From: Lineus longissimus
Lineage: Eukaryota > Nemertea > Pilidiophora > Heteronemertea > Lineidae
NCBI RefSeq assembly: GCF_910592395.1
Contig: NC_088320.1
Coordinates: forward strand, 14,136,501-14,200,500
Direction: 5' to 3'
Length of the DNA stretch: 64,000 nt
How positions within the stretch are numbered: position 1 is the first letter of the stretch; each line of letters opens with the position of its first letter. Positions 36,399 to 43,975 of the stretch are shown piece by piece. The notes under the pieces were generated by a model that was not told where the DNA came from, did not search any database, and saw only the letters and a program-made list of their open reading frames with translations. The position numbers were made by a program, and so were the translations under genes.

Positions 36399-36660
36399 AG
36401 AATATATGTATTGTGGTGGTAGGAATCTAGGTAATTCTAAGCTATTTTAACAAAAGCCCTTACAGGCCTTTTTGTCTCAAATTAGCTTAGAAACCCCTAA
36501 GAACCAGACACCACAATACATATATTCTATCATTCATTAGATTCCCAGTGAAGCGTTGCAATGAAATGGTCAATGAAATGGTAAGGGAATACTAGAGTTC
36601 AATGGGTTAATGTAATCATGACTTACTGTATTCCAACAGAAAGTACACGTCAATAGCTTT
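36399..36660 (+). repeat. Polinton left terminal inverted repeat
   Basis: Begins AGAATATATGTATTGTGGTG. The outer 130 bp (36399-36528) is itself a hairpin whose far side ends with the complement of the same 20 bases (36509-36528). The TIR differs from the right one by small indels, including a doubled CAATGAAATGGT near 36560-36583. Confidence 0.92.
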
Positions 36661-36739
36661 TTTCCGTGCATTTTACCTGATATATGATGTTGGCACTGTT
36701 CACTGCATGTACATAATTTTACTAGTGAATAAATAGAAA

Positions 36740-37996
36740 ATGGCAACAGGATATTTATTAAATACCGAAAGGGCACATAAGATTCCACTTGGTTTGAAAG
36801 CTGAGAGGCAGCATCATATCATTACTCATAACCCATCATCTGCTAACCCCAAAGAAACACTGTATGTTAGAATACCGGCATTGCGAGAGAATACATTCTT
36901 TGTACCTAAATCTCTTTATCTGTCTGCTGATGTAACCATTTCTGGTGATTCTAAAAATAGTGTTGTAAATAATCTTGGTAGAAACCTGATTTCAAAGATG
37001 GTGGTTAAGTGGGGAACAGAGCAGATATTTGACCTTGACGAATACAGTCATTATTCTACATTTAAAGATCTGTGGTTTACAGAAGAAGAAAGAAATGATA
37101 GAGTTTTTCAGGGTATTCAGTCAAAAAATCTTAGAGAATTAAGATCAGGAGTCGCTGAAGCTGATGTCACTGGAGAAACAGCTAATGAAAAGACTTTAAA
37201 GAAAGTGTTTGACAAGAAGTACAAAATACCATTAGATTTTGAACTATTCCATCATCATGCTCCATTTTACAAGTTTCCAATTCAAGAAGATGTTATCATT
37301 GAAATAACTTTAGCACCAAAGGAGGAAATCATAGTCACCACAACCACAGCTAGCATGGGCTACAAACTAGAGAATATTTGTTTTGAATACGACACGGTTA
37401 CTAATAAGATGATTGCTAGTCAATTGAGTAACAAGTACAACTCTGGATTCTCAATATTTTATGATTGGGTAGACCATTTTAAGACAGTCAATGTTACTGC
37501 TAATGAAACACTAATTAATGAGAACATCAACTTTCCAAGAATGTCTATTAAAGGATTATTATTACTATTTGTGTCTGACTATGTAGATGGAGCTAGAGAT
37601 TCAGAGAAGTTTGAAAACCCTAACATAAGTAAAGTGCAGATCACAATAGAGGGTGTTGCCAATCAGGTGTTCCCAGAAGGAATGAGAATGATGGATCAAT
37701 GGGAGGAGATCAAGAAACATTTTATGTCTGAAGATTTGAAGAAAACTCATGACTGTAACCTGACCATGGAGAAATACTATGGTGATTCTAATCACTATGG
37801 TTTATGGTTGGACCTGAGAACTTCTGAGGATAATCGCCTTCACGGATCAGGAAAGAAGCTCCAGAACACAAAAGATGGTATTCAATTATCTATTACAAAG
37901 AAATCTGGAAAGGGACCATACAAAATGCACATATTCGTGGTTTCTGACGCCCAGGTAAACATCCAGAATTCTCAGATTGCTTCACTCCAGCACTGA
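36740..37996 (+). CDS. Polinton major capsid protein (hexon type)
   Basis: 418 aa. It resembles the double jelly-roll hexon-like capsid proteins of Polintons and adintoviruses, which form the trimeric capsomers of an icosahedral particle. Visible family-like stretches are RIPALRENTFFVPKSLYL near residue 45, alternating beta-strand patterns, and NKYNSGFSIFYDWVDH near residue 230. There are no frame lesions. It sits next to the left TIR, the usual capsid-gene end of the element. The AT-rich leader AATAAATAGAAA precedes the ATG. None of the short dispersed repeats occurs in it. At 418 aa it is at the short end for this family. Confidence 0.85.
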   Translation: MATGYLLNTERAHKIPLGLKAERQHHIITHNPSSANPKETLYVRIPALRENTFFVPKSLYLSADVTISGDSKNSVVNNLGRNLISKMVVKWGTEQIFDLDEYSHYSTFKDLWFTEEERNDRVFQGIQSKNLRELRSGVAEADVTGETANEKTLKKVFDKKYKIPLDFELFHHHAPFYKFPIQEDVIIEITLAPKEEIIVTTTTASMGYKLENICFEYDTVTNKMIASQLSNKYNSGFSIFYDWVDHFKTVNVTANETLINENINFPRMSIKGLLLLFVSDYVDGARDSEKFENPNISKVQITIEGVANQVFPEGMRMMDQWEEIKKHFMSEDLKKTHDCNLTMEKYYGDSNHYGLWLDLRTSEDNRLHGSGKKLQNTKDGIQLSITKKSGKGPYKMHIFVVSDAQVNIQNSQIASLQH

Positions 37997-38075
37997 GGTG
38001 CTGCAAGAACAAAAGTTCGCTCCAACACTGAATACTAGATAAATGAGTTTTACTAGTGATTTTCTAAGTAATTAA

Positions 38076-38312
38076 ATGGATACACCAGGAAAGAAAGATA
38101 TCATAAATACACTGTATCAAAGTTTACTGTTGGCATCAACAACAATTGGTTACTCTATGTTACTGAAAAGGTTCTTGAGAATCAATATTGGTCCCCCAAG
38201 TCAGGCCGACCTAGAGGAAATTCTTAAACTGGGAGGAACTGTAGCTATTAGTAATGGAACATTAGAGTACCTTTACGATCAAGGAATCCTACCCAGAAAT
38301 ATTATGAAGTAA
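38076..38312 (+). CDS. Small hydrophobic Polinton protein (78 aa)
   Basis: One predicted membrane helix near residues 10-30 (NTLYQSLLLASTTIGYSMLL). The amphipathic remainder ends DQGILPRNIMK. Small proteins with such a C-terminal QGILP-like ending are, as I recall, common between capsid and penton genes of Polintons. A role as a minor membrane or capsid component is inferred from position only. The start is preceded by TAATTAA. Confidence 0.65.
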   Translation: MDTPGKKDIINTLYQSLLLASTTIGYSMLLKRFLRINIGPPSQADLEEILKLGGTVAISNGTLEYLYDQGILPRNIMK

Positions 38313-38369
38313 GAATAATTTACTTATTTGATAAAAGGTAAATTTGAAAACGAAAATTTGCTTAAGTAA

Positions 38370-39197
38370 ATGGTTACTGTAATGAACATAGATTCAAGTG
38401 ACTATCCAGATCAGAGTTCAAGTGATTTAACAGTCAATCTAAAGACTGAAATTCAGGATGCATGTAGCATCACTTTAACTTTTGCAGTAATACCTTGTAC
38501 ATTCTACAACATAAGTGCAGCCAGGGAGAATAACCGAATCAAAGTTAAGGGGTTTGATGTGGCAGAGATTACGCTACCAGATGGTCTCTATGACCTACAG
38601 AGCTTTTCAAAAGTATTTGCGGATAAGTTGAAAGAAAATAGTATGAGTAGAGGTGCTGTCAGATTTGACCTTGAAGAACCAACAGGTAAGGCCATCTTAC
38701 ACTTCCTAAAGAGAAAAAATGAGGCGCATTATCAGATCTATTTTCTTGGTAAAAGTAATGAATTATTTGGCATGAAATCAGAATGGCCTTACCCTTTAGA
38801 CAATAAAAGTAAGGATGATGTTGTAAGCGAGAAACCCATCAATTTTAGACCAATTAACCATTTTGTTTTTCACTGTGACATAATCGAATCTAATAGTGTA
38901 TTAAGTAATGGTGAAGCATCTGATGTGCTAACCACAAGACCAATAAAGGAAGCTAATTTTGGGGATTTAATAGCATACACATTTGAGAAACCAATAGCAA
39001 TTCCCTGTAAACCAAGATTCAATAAGCTGAATATTCGCTTAACTGATGAAAAAGGTGAAATCATCGATCTTAATGGTCATAATGTACAGTACCAATTGGG
39101 TATTAACTCGAGCTATGCTCTCAGGGACACATCATTGAAATTAAAATTCGTTGGAATTAAATGGCTGGCATTGGCATGTTATTTGGATCTGCAATAA
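38370..39197 (+). CDS. Polinton penton (single jelly-roll vertex protein)
   Basis: 275 aa. It resembles the single jelly-roll penton protein of Polintons, which occupies capsid vertices. Recognisable blocks are SITLTFAVIPCTFYNIS near residue 34, FLGKSNELFGMK near 125, the HFVFHCDI block near 165 and LTDEKGEIIDLNGHNVQYQL near 226-245. Three older relics elsewhere in the window match it, and they end at about the YQL position. Here the C-terminus continues through a partial copy of the dispersed repeat (39105-39126, giving INSSYALRD) and overlaps the next gene by 37 bp. Confidence 0.85.
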   Translation: MVTVMNIDSSDYPDQSSSDLTVNLKTEIQDACSITLTFAVIPCTFYNISAARENNRIKVKGFDVAEITLPDGLYDLQSFSKVFADKLKENSMSRGAVRFDLEEPTGKAILHFLKRKNEAHYQIYFLGKSNELFGMKSEWPYPLDNKSKDDVVSEKPINFRPINHFVFHCDIIESNSVLSNGEASDVLTTRPIKEANFGDLIAYTFEKPIAIPCKPRFNKLNIRLTDEKGEIIDLNGHNVQYQLGINSSYALRDTSLKLKFVGIKWLALACYLDLQ

Positions 39198-39619
39198 TCA
39201 ATGGATTAGCATTCACTGGATCCGGTTACCTTTTTAAAAAACTAGACAAGAATGGCTATGAGACTGAAGTGAAAAGACATGATTTGGCTCAGGAGCAATT
39301 ACAGAAGGCCTCCACAGAATGGGATGAGCATAGGAAAAGTACCATTGACTTCGTTAATCTTGAATTAAAGAGAGAAAGAGACGCTTCTATTGATTTTAAC
39401 AATACTGATTCAGCACTTACTGTTTACAATCATTTACATCCAGAAAGAACTATTGTACTACCTCAGCGACCACAATTAAGTGATTACTACCAACCTAGTG
39501 ATGAAATGAAGAAATACGAGTACCTATGGATTATCCTAGGACTTAGTGGTTTAGGGTTAATAATTTATTATTTTACTAGGGTTAGAAAGACTAAGACCAC
39601 TGATCGGACACAGTCCTGA
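39161..39619 (+). CDS. Polinton small membrane protein (152 aa)
   Basis: N-terminal hydrophobic Gly-rich segment (residues 1-25, MAGIGMLFGSAIINGLAFTG), a charged coiled-coil-like middle (about 28-75) and a membrane helix near residues 122-140 (LWIILGLSGLGLIIYYF). It overlaps the end of penton. Relics of both genes travel together elsewhere in the window, so this is a stable Polinton gene pair. The last residues (DRTQS) and the TGA stop are supplied by the first of three 19-bp repeat units. The function is unknown; a minor capsid or membrane role is plausible. Confidence 0.75.
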   Translation: MAGIGMLFGSAIINGLAFTGSGYLFKKLDKNGYETEVKRHDLAQEQLQKASTEWDEHRKSTIDFVNLELKRERDASIDFNNTDSALTVYNHLHPERTIVLPQRPQLSDYYQPSDEMKKYEYLWIILGLSGLGLIIYYFTRVRKTKTTDRTQS

Positions 39620-39672
39620 TGATCGGACACAGTCCTGATGATCGGACACAGTCCTGAGAGCATAGCTCGATC
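39601..39672. repeat. Three 19-bp units fused to one dispersed repeat
   Basis: TGATCGGACACAGTCCTGA occurs three times in tandem (39601-39657). The third continues into GAGCATAGCTCGA, making a full copy of the dispersed double-hairpin repeat. The array lies in the gap between two converging genes. Confidence 0.9.
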
Positions 39673-39682
39673 AGAAGCGGGA

Positions 39683-40303
39683 CTAAGATTTTTGATGTGA
39701 AAGAGTAAATCCAAATGGATGTTGTAGTCTAATGATCAGTTTTGATCCTTTTTTCATCTTAAGTTCTTCTATGTAGTACTGTCTTTTCTCCTTAGGAATA
39801 ACACTGTTTTCTTCTAAGGCATCTTTCATGGCTGATTCATCCTTATTAAAAAATAATACTAAAATTCTTATGTTCTCTCTGTAGTCCTTAACAACTGAAT
39901 TGTACTTCTGAACTAGTAACCAAACAGTGAGATTGTAGTGCCTGCCGGAAAAGGCAAGATTACATAACTCGGACACCTTCTTTTTTGTGTCTCTCAAATT
40001 AGCACAGTCATCAATGAGGAATAATGTGTTAGAACCAGCAAAGGTCAGAGTAGCAAACTGAAGCACAAGGTCCAAATTACTGGCCACAGCTTCGGGATTA
40101 ACTATGTAGACGTTCTTGTCTTGGTAAATCCATTTCCTTTCATATGTCTTATTGTTGAAATATGTTGGACAGAAAATTACTATGTTCTGGAACTTGTGCC
40201 GATACTCCTTTTCTAAGAGGTCAAGGGCAAAATATGTCTTACCACAATTGGTAACACCAGAAATTAACATATTGTGTGGCTCGTAAATAAATACTTCACT
40301 CAT
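39683..40303 (-). CDS. Genome-packaging ATPase (FtsK/HerA, A32-like)
   Basis: 206 aa. Walker A is GVTNCGKT (residues 16-23) and Walker B is LFLIDDC (94-100). A conserved SGRH segment (119-122) and a Gln sensor (VWLLVQKY, 127-134) follow. This is the standard architecture of the Polinton/A32-type ATPase that pumps DNA into capsids. The length is normal for Polintons. It is transcribed opposite to the integrase; the two start codons are separated only by TTAA. No dispersed repeat lies in the coding region. Confidence 0.93.
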   Translation of the reverse strand: MSEVFIYEPHNMLISGVTNCGKTYFALDLLEKEYRHKFQNIVIFCPTYFNNKTYERKWIYQDKNVYIVNPEAVASNLDLVLQFATLTFAGSNTLFLIDDCANLRDTKKKVSELCNLAFSGRHYNLTVWLLVQKYNSVVKDYRENIRILVLFFNKDESAMKDALEENSVIPKEKRQYYIEELKMKKGSKLIIRLQHPFGFTLSHQKS

Positions 40304-40307
40304 TTAA
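40304..40307. promoter_or_regulatory. 4-bp divergent start-codon junction (CATTTAAATG)
   Basis: The ATPase starts at 40303 on the minus strand and the integrase at 40308 on the plus strand. Both start codons and the TTAA between them form one 10-bp palindrome. The same AT-rich leader ending in TTAAATG or TAAATG precedes most genes of the element. Transcripts must be nearly leaderless, or their promoters lie inside the opposite coding region. Confidence 0.6.
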
Positions 40308-41459
40308 ATGAATGTAAAGGATGACACACAGCAGTATCTAAGGGATTTGTACTACAACCCTGAGAGTCCCGTGGCTTACAGTTCTTTGAGTAAAATCTGG
40401 AAACAGGTCAAGGAAGATATGACTTCGTCACGAGAGCAGAGCACAACTTCGTTGTTAGGGACAAAGTCCCGCTCAGGAAAACTTATTAAAAAAAAAGAAG
40501 TGAAAGAATTTCTAGAAACACTACCAACTCACCAACTACACAAACCGGCCATTAAGAAATTCACCTTCAGGAAGACAATGGTATCGTACATCGATCAACA
40601 ATGGCAAGCAGATCTGGTTGACATGCAAAAATTTGAGAAACAGAATAAGGGTTTCAGATTCATTTTAACAGTCATAGATCTATTTAGTCGTTTTTCTTGG
40701 GCTCTAGCAGTTAAGAGTAAGAGGGGAGAAGAAATCAGAGATGCATTTAAAGTGATATTTGAGGAAGCAAAACCAACGAAAATCCAGTTTGATGACGGTA
40801 AAGAATTTTACAACAAACACTTCAAGGAACTCTTAACAGAAAATGACATAGAATGGTTCTCCACAAAATCTGATAAGAAGGCAGCAGTAGTAGAGAGATT
40901 CAATAGAACCCTTAAAGAAAAAATGTGGCGTTATTTCACCGCTAAGGAGACTGACAAGTGGATTGACGTTCTGGATGACCTGGTCAGCGGCTACAATAAC
41001 ACATTTCACTCATCAATAGGTATGAAACCTGTAGACGCCAGAAAGATGGAAAACGAAGGAACAGTGTGGTACAATCTTTACGGTCTTCACCTCAAAGAGA
41101 CATTTGGTGATCCAAAGTACAAAGTAGGTGACAGTGTAAGAATTTCAAAGTACAAGTCCATTTTCGGTAAAGGTTACATCCCCAACTACACTGAGGAGGT
41201 GTTCCAAATCAAACAGATCATCTTTACTCACCCTATCGTCTACCAGCTTGAGGATTACCACAAAGAAGAAATTCAAGGATATTTCTATGAAGAGGAATTG
41301 AGCTATGTTCCTAATCCTGACCAGCTAGAGTACAAGATCGAGAAAATCCTAAGGTACAAGACCAGTAAAGGCAAGAAATACGGATTAGTGAAGTGGAAGG
41401 GTTACAGTGATAAGTTCAATGAATGGTTACCAGTTTCTGATATCAAATCATTGAAATGA
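40308..41459 (+). CDS. Polinton retroviral-type integrase with chromodomain
   Basis: 383 aa. The rve core is intact: Asp102 (QWQADLVDM), Asp162 (FDDGKEF) and Glu196 (VVERFNRTL). A chromodomain occupies about residues 340-383 (YKIEKILRYK...YGLVKWKGYSDKFNEWLPV) and may tether the complex to chromatin. The N-terminal segment resembles other Polinton integrases (Tyr-Leu-Arg-Asp start, TLPTHQLHKP). It is interrupted at about residues 38-57 by an in-frame variant of the dispersed repeat (TSSREQSTTSLLGTKS). An AATAAA polyadenylation signal (41460-41465) touches the stop codon. Insertion by this enzyme explains the 6-bp target duplication. Confidence 0.93.
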   Translation: MNVKDDTQQYLRDLYYNPESPVAYSSLSKIWKQVKEDMTSSREQSTTSLLGTKSRSGKLIKKKEVKEFLETLPTHQLHKPAIKKFTFRKTMVSYIDQQWQADLVDMQKFEKQNKGFRFILTVIDLFSRFSWALAVKSKRGEEIRDAFKVIFEEAKPTKIQFDDGKEFYNKHFKELLTENDIEWFSTKSDKKAAVVERFNRTLKEKMWRYFTAKETDKWIDVLDDLVSGYNNTFHSSIGMKPVDARKMENEGTVWYNLYGLHLKETFGDPKYKVGDSVRISKYKSIFGKGYIPNYTEEVFQIKQIIFTHPIVYQLEDYHKEEIQGYFYEEELSYVPNPDQLEYKIEKILRYKTSKGKKYGLVKWKGYSDKFNEWLPVSDIKSLK

Positions 41460-41547
41460 AATAAAGTCTCTAAAGTGCCTTAAGTCACAAGAACAAGTTC
41501 GAAAAACGTAATTTAAAAAAAAAATGTCCTACTAAATAAAGAAAGAA

Positions 41548-42741
41548 ATGGATGGAGCAATATTTGATAATCAAAATGGTATGATGAATCAAAATGGTAT
41601 GATGAATCAGAATAATATGATGAATCAGAATAATATGATGAATTATGATAATATGATGAATCAGAATATTCAGAAGTTTTTGTATTATTTGCATCAAAAT
41701 AATATGTTAAATCAAAATCTGATAAATCAGATTATGTTAAATCAAAATATGATAAATCAGTTTATCTTAAATCAAAACATGGAAAATCAAAATATGATAA
41801 ATCAGAATAATATGATGAATCAAAATATGGAAAATCAGAATAATATGATGAATCAAAACATGGAAAATCAACCTACAATTTATTGTGTTAAGTGCTGTGA
41901 AAAGAAACCTGAAATTAATTTTGAAAAGAACAGGCGTAATAAACTACTTGATTATTGTAAAGAATGTGGTTCAAGTAAAATCAAGGGATGTAATAAATGT
42001 TATGAAAATAAATTACTAAGTGATGATGAATTTGGTAAAGACGGAAATAGAGGTAACTGCAGATCATGTTTTAATTCATATTACAAAAAGGATTACCTTG
42101 ACCAAAATGGCAATAGAGACAGACACAAAATTAGAGTTGGTCTAAACCGCATTTCTAAGGGAGAGTGTAATCGAGCTCTGCTCTCAGGACGAAGTCCGAC
42201 CGGTAATTCCTCATTTAATCTAGGATGTACAGACAGTTTCTTCTCACAGTGGTTAGAGTACCAGAGGAGTCTATCTCCAATAGGACAAAGTCCCGAGAAC
42301 AGAGTTCGAATAGTAGAAGAAGAGTTGGATCATGTCTTACCAATCAAGGAATTCAAAGATAAACCTGAACTGTGCTTTGCTTGGTTTAACATGAGACCAA
42401 TGTCTAAAACACAAAACAGACAGAAGAGTGCTAAAGTAGACTACACACTATTTAAGGATCAATTGGATAGGTCAATGGATTTCATGGTAAAAATGAGAAG
42501 TGAAAACTGGTTTGTCTTTCGAGACCAGGATGTAATACCAAATTGGAAAATAGTGATATCACAGCATTTCGGGGATTATCTTCGTGATGAAAATATGATT
42601 CTGCTTGATAGATTATCGAATTTAAATAATAACATGAGAATGAACCAGAACATTAACATATGTAGTCAGACAGAAATCATAAACGAGATGATTAAGTTGA
42701 ATAATAGACTTGAAAGAAATTTACTCTTTGCAGTGAATTGA
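41548..42741 (+). CDS. Zinc-ribbon/HNH endonuclease with Asn/Met/Gln-rich N-terminus
   Basis: 397 aa. Residues 1-108 are a low-complexity run of NQNNMM/NQNMEN-type repeats, like a prion-like domain. Four CxxC pairs (113/116, 137/140, 148/151, 171/174) suggest two zinc ribbons. An HNH-type nuclease motif follows: LDHVLPIKEF (Asp261-His262), FNMRPMSKTQNRQKSAK (Asn281, Asn290, Lys293). Two dispersed repeats lie in frame at about residues 209-218 (RALLSGRSPT) and 244-254 (GQSPENRVRI). HNH enzymes act in DNA cutting, packaging, homing or defence. It is not one of the standard Polinton genes I know. The start is preceded by AATAAAGAAAGAA. Confidence 0.7.
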   Translation: MDGAIFDNQNGMMNQNGMMNQNNMMNQNNMMNYDNMMNQNIQKFLYYLHQNNMLNQNLINQIMLNQNMINQFILNQNMENQNMINQNNMMNQNMENQNNMMNQNMENQPTIYCVKCCEKKPEINFEKNRRNKLLDYCKECGSSKIKGCNKCYENKLLSDDEFGKDGNRGNCRSCFNSYYKKDYLDQNGNRDRHKIRVGLNRISKGECNRALLSGRSPTGNSSFNLGCTDSFFSQWLEYQRSLSPIGQSPENRVRIVEEELDHVLPIKEFKDKPELCFAWFNMRPMSKTQNRQKSAKVDYTLFKDQLDRSMDFMVKMRSENWFVFRDQDVIPNWKIVISQHFGDYLRDENMILLDRLSNLNNNMRMNQNINICSQTEIINEMIKLNNRLERNLLFAVN

Positions 42742-42760
42742 TTTTATTTTACTTAATTAA

Positions 42761-43030
42761 ATGAATAGAACTTGGGGTTACACAAAACGACCACGTAATT
42801 GGAAAGAAAGATTAGAACGATTTCATAGAGAATTAGAGGCAGAAGTAGAGTCAAAGTTGGAGCCTGGTCCAGAAAAACCTTTAAAACCTGCTGTGCCTGC
42901 TGGGACAGAAAAACCTGTTGGGTCAGAAAAACCTTTAAAATTTAATGTACTTCAAAAACCTGTAGTGTCTGTAGGATCAACACTAAACACTAGAAATGAC
43001 AGAACAACTGATTCTAGTTTTTCCCACTAA
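42761..43030 (+). CDS. Small basic, Pro/Lys-rich Polinton protein (89 aa)
   Basis: An Arg/Lys-rich N-terminal helix (KRPRNWKERLERFHREL) is followed by repeated EKPLK/EKPVG units. No known domain. Its size, charge and position after the nuclease suggest a DNA-binding or core-like role, but that is inference. The start follows TTAATTAA, matching the leader of its neighbours, which supports it as a real gene. Confidence 0.5.
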   Translation: MNRTWGYTKRPRNWKERLERFHRELEAEVESKLEPGPEKPLKPAVPAGTEKPVGSEKPLKFNVLQKPVVSVGSTLNTRNDRTTDSSFSH

Positions 43031-43034
43031 TTAA

Positions 43035-43694
43035 ATGGATGGAGACAATAAGGTTTATCCAGATTTAAGTAATTTAAACTCTGAAAGTCATTTGAACTAT
43101 GAAAGGTCTGAAAAGCATACAGAAAGTAACCCTCAGGCTTTCAGACTACAACAAATATGTGAGGTTAAGAGTTTCTTAGAAAGCGAGATTGAATTTAGAA
43201 GAAAGATATTTTCAAAGTACAAAAAAGCATTTAGCGTAATTACTGGCATTAGCCATTTCCTTAATTTAACTAGCGTAGCAGCCGGATCTGTTGGTGTTTC
43301 CGCTCTAGCTGGTGTCATCACGGCACCGATAGGCTTAGCTCTGGGTGGCGTAACAATAGGTAGTGCCATTATTTCATCAGCCTTAGGCTGGGAGAAAAAG
43401 AATATTCTTAAGAAAATTGAAAAACATGAGAATATCAGAATGTTGGCAATTTCAAAACTGAACACAATCAATGATTTGGTTAGTAAAGCCTTAACCGATT
43501 CTCACATATCTACAGATGAGTTTACTTTGATTCTCAAGGAGAAGGAGAAATACATTTCGATGAAAAATGCCATTAGGAAAAAACAAAGGGAGGCAAGTTC
43601 AGCTGTTGATGTAGAGTCTTTAAAGAAGACTTTTTTAGAAGAAGGAAAAAAACTAGCACAGACAGAGATGCTAGAAAAACTAAAATTTCAGTAA
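43035..43694 (+). CDS. Membrane-hairpin protein (219 aa), Polinton-associated
   Basis: A polar N-terminus with PQAFRLQQICEVKSFLE is followed by a long Gly/Ala-rich hydrophobic segment (residues 66-118), probably two helices as a membrane hairpin. A charged helical C-terminus carries a conserved-looking SKALTDSHISTDEFTLILKEKEKY stretch. Similar uncharacterised proteins are, as I recall, frequent near Polintons in cnidarian and mollusc genomes. It could act in membrane lysis or entry like adenoviral pVI, but there is no sequence proof. It starts 4 bp after the stop of the previous gene, preceded by ACTAATTAA. Confidence 0.6.
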   Translation: MDGDNKVYPDLSNLNSESHLNYERSEKHTESNPQAFRLQQICEVKSFLESEIEFRRKIFSKYKKAFSVITGISHFLNLTSVAAGSVGVSALAGVITAPIGLALGGVTIGSAIISSALGWEKKNILKKIEKHENIRMLAISKLNTINDLVSKALTDSHISTDEFTLILKEKEKYISMKNAIRKKQREASSAVDVESLKKTFLEEGKKLAQTEMLEKLKFQ

Positions 43695-43975
43695 ATCAAA
43701 CAGGACCCGGACTACGTCCAGAGAACAAAGTTCGACTCGAGCTATGCTCTCAAGACGAAGTCGGACCCGGACTACGTCCTAATCCTAATGTGGTGTATTA
43801 CTATCACTATTATCATGACTTCGGTGTTAGGGATGAATTTCACCAAGTAACACTACCATCAGCACCACCCTATTCATTAGTTTAATCGAGCAGAGCTCTC
43901 AAGACGTAGTCCTAATCGAACTTTGTTCTCAAGACGTAGTCGTACTAGGACAAAGTCCAGAGAGCAAAGCTCGAC
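43695..43975. other. Convergent intergenic region packed with dispersed repeats
   Basis: Five copies of the double-hairpin repeat occur at about 43709-43735, 43737-43762, 43886-43912, 43916-43941 and 43947-43974, in both orientations. A short unexplained stretch lies between. The region separates the plus-strand 219-aa gene from the 3' end of the polymerase gene. Structures formed here could act in transcript termination. Confidence 0.75.

Noticed and set aside
39601-39660. CCTGATGATCGGACACAGTC resembles the CUGAUGA core of a hammerhead ribozyme
   Set aside because: No matching GAAA segment or three-stem arrangement can be drawn. The similarity comes from the tandem 19-bp repeat.
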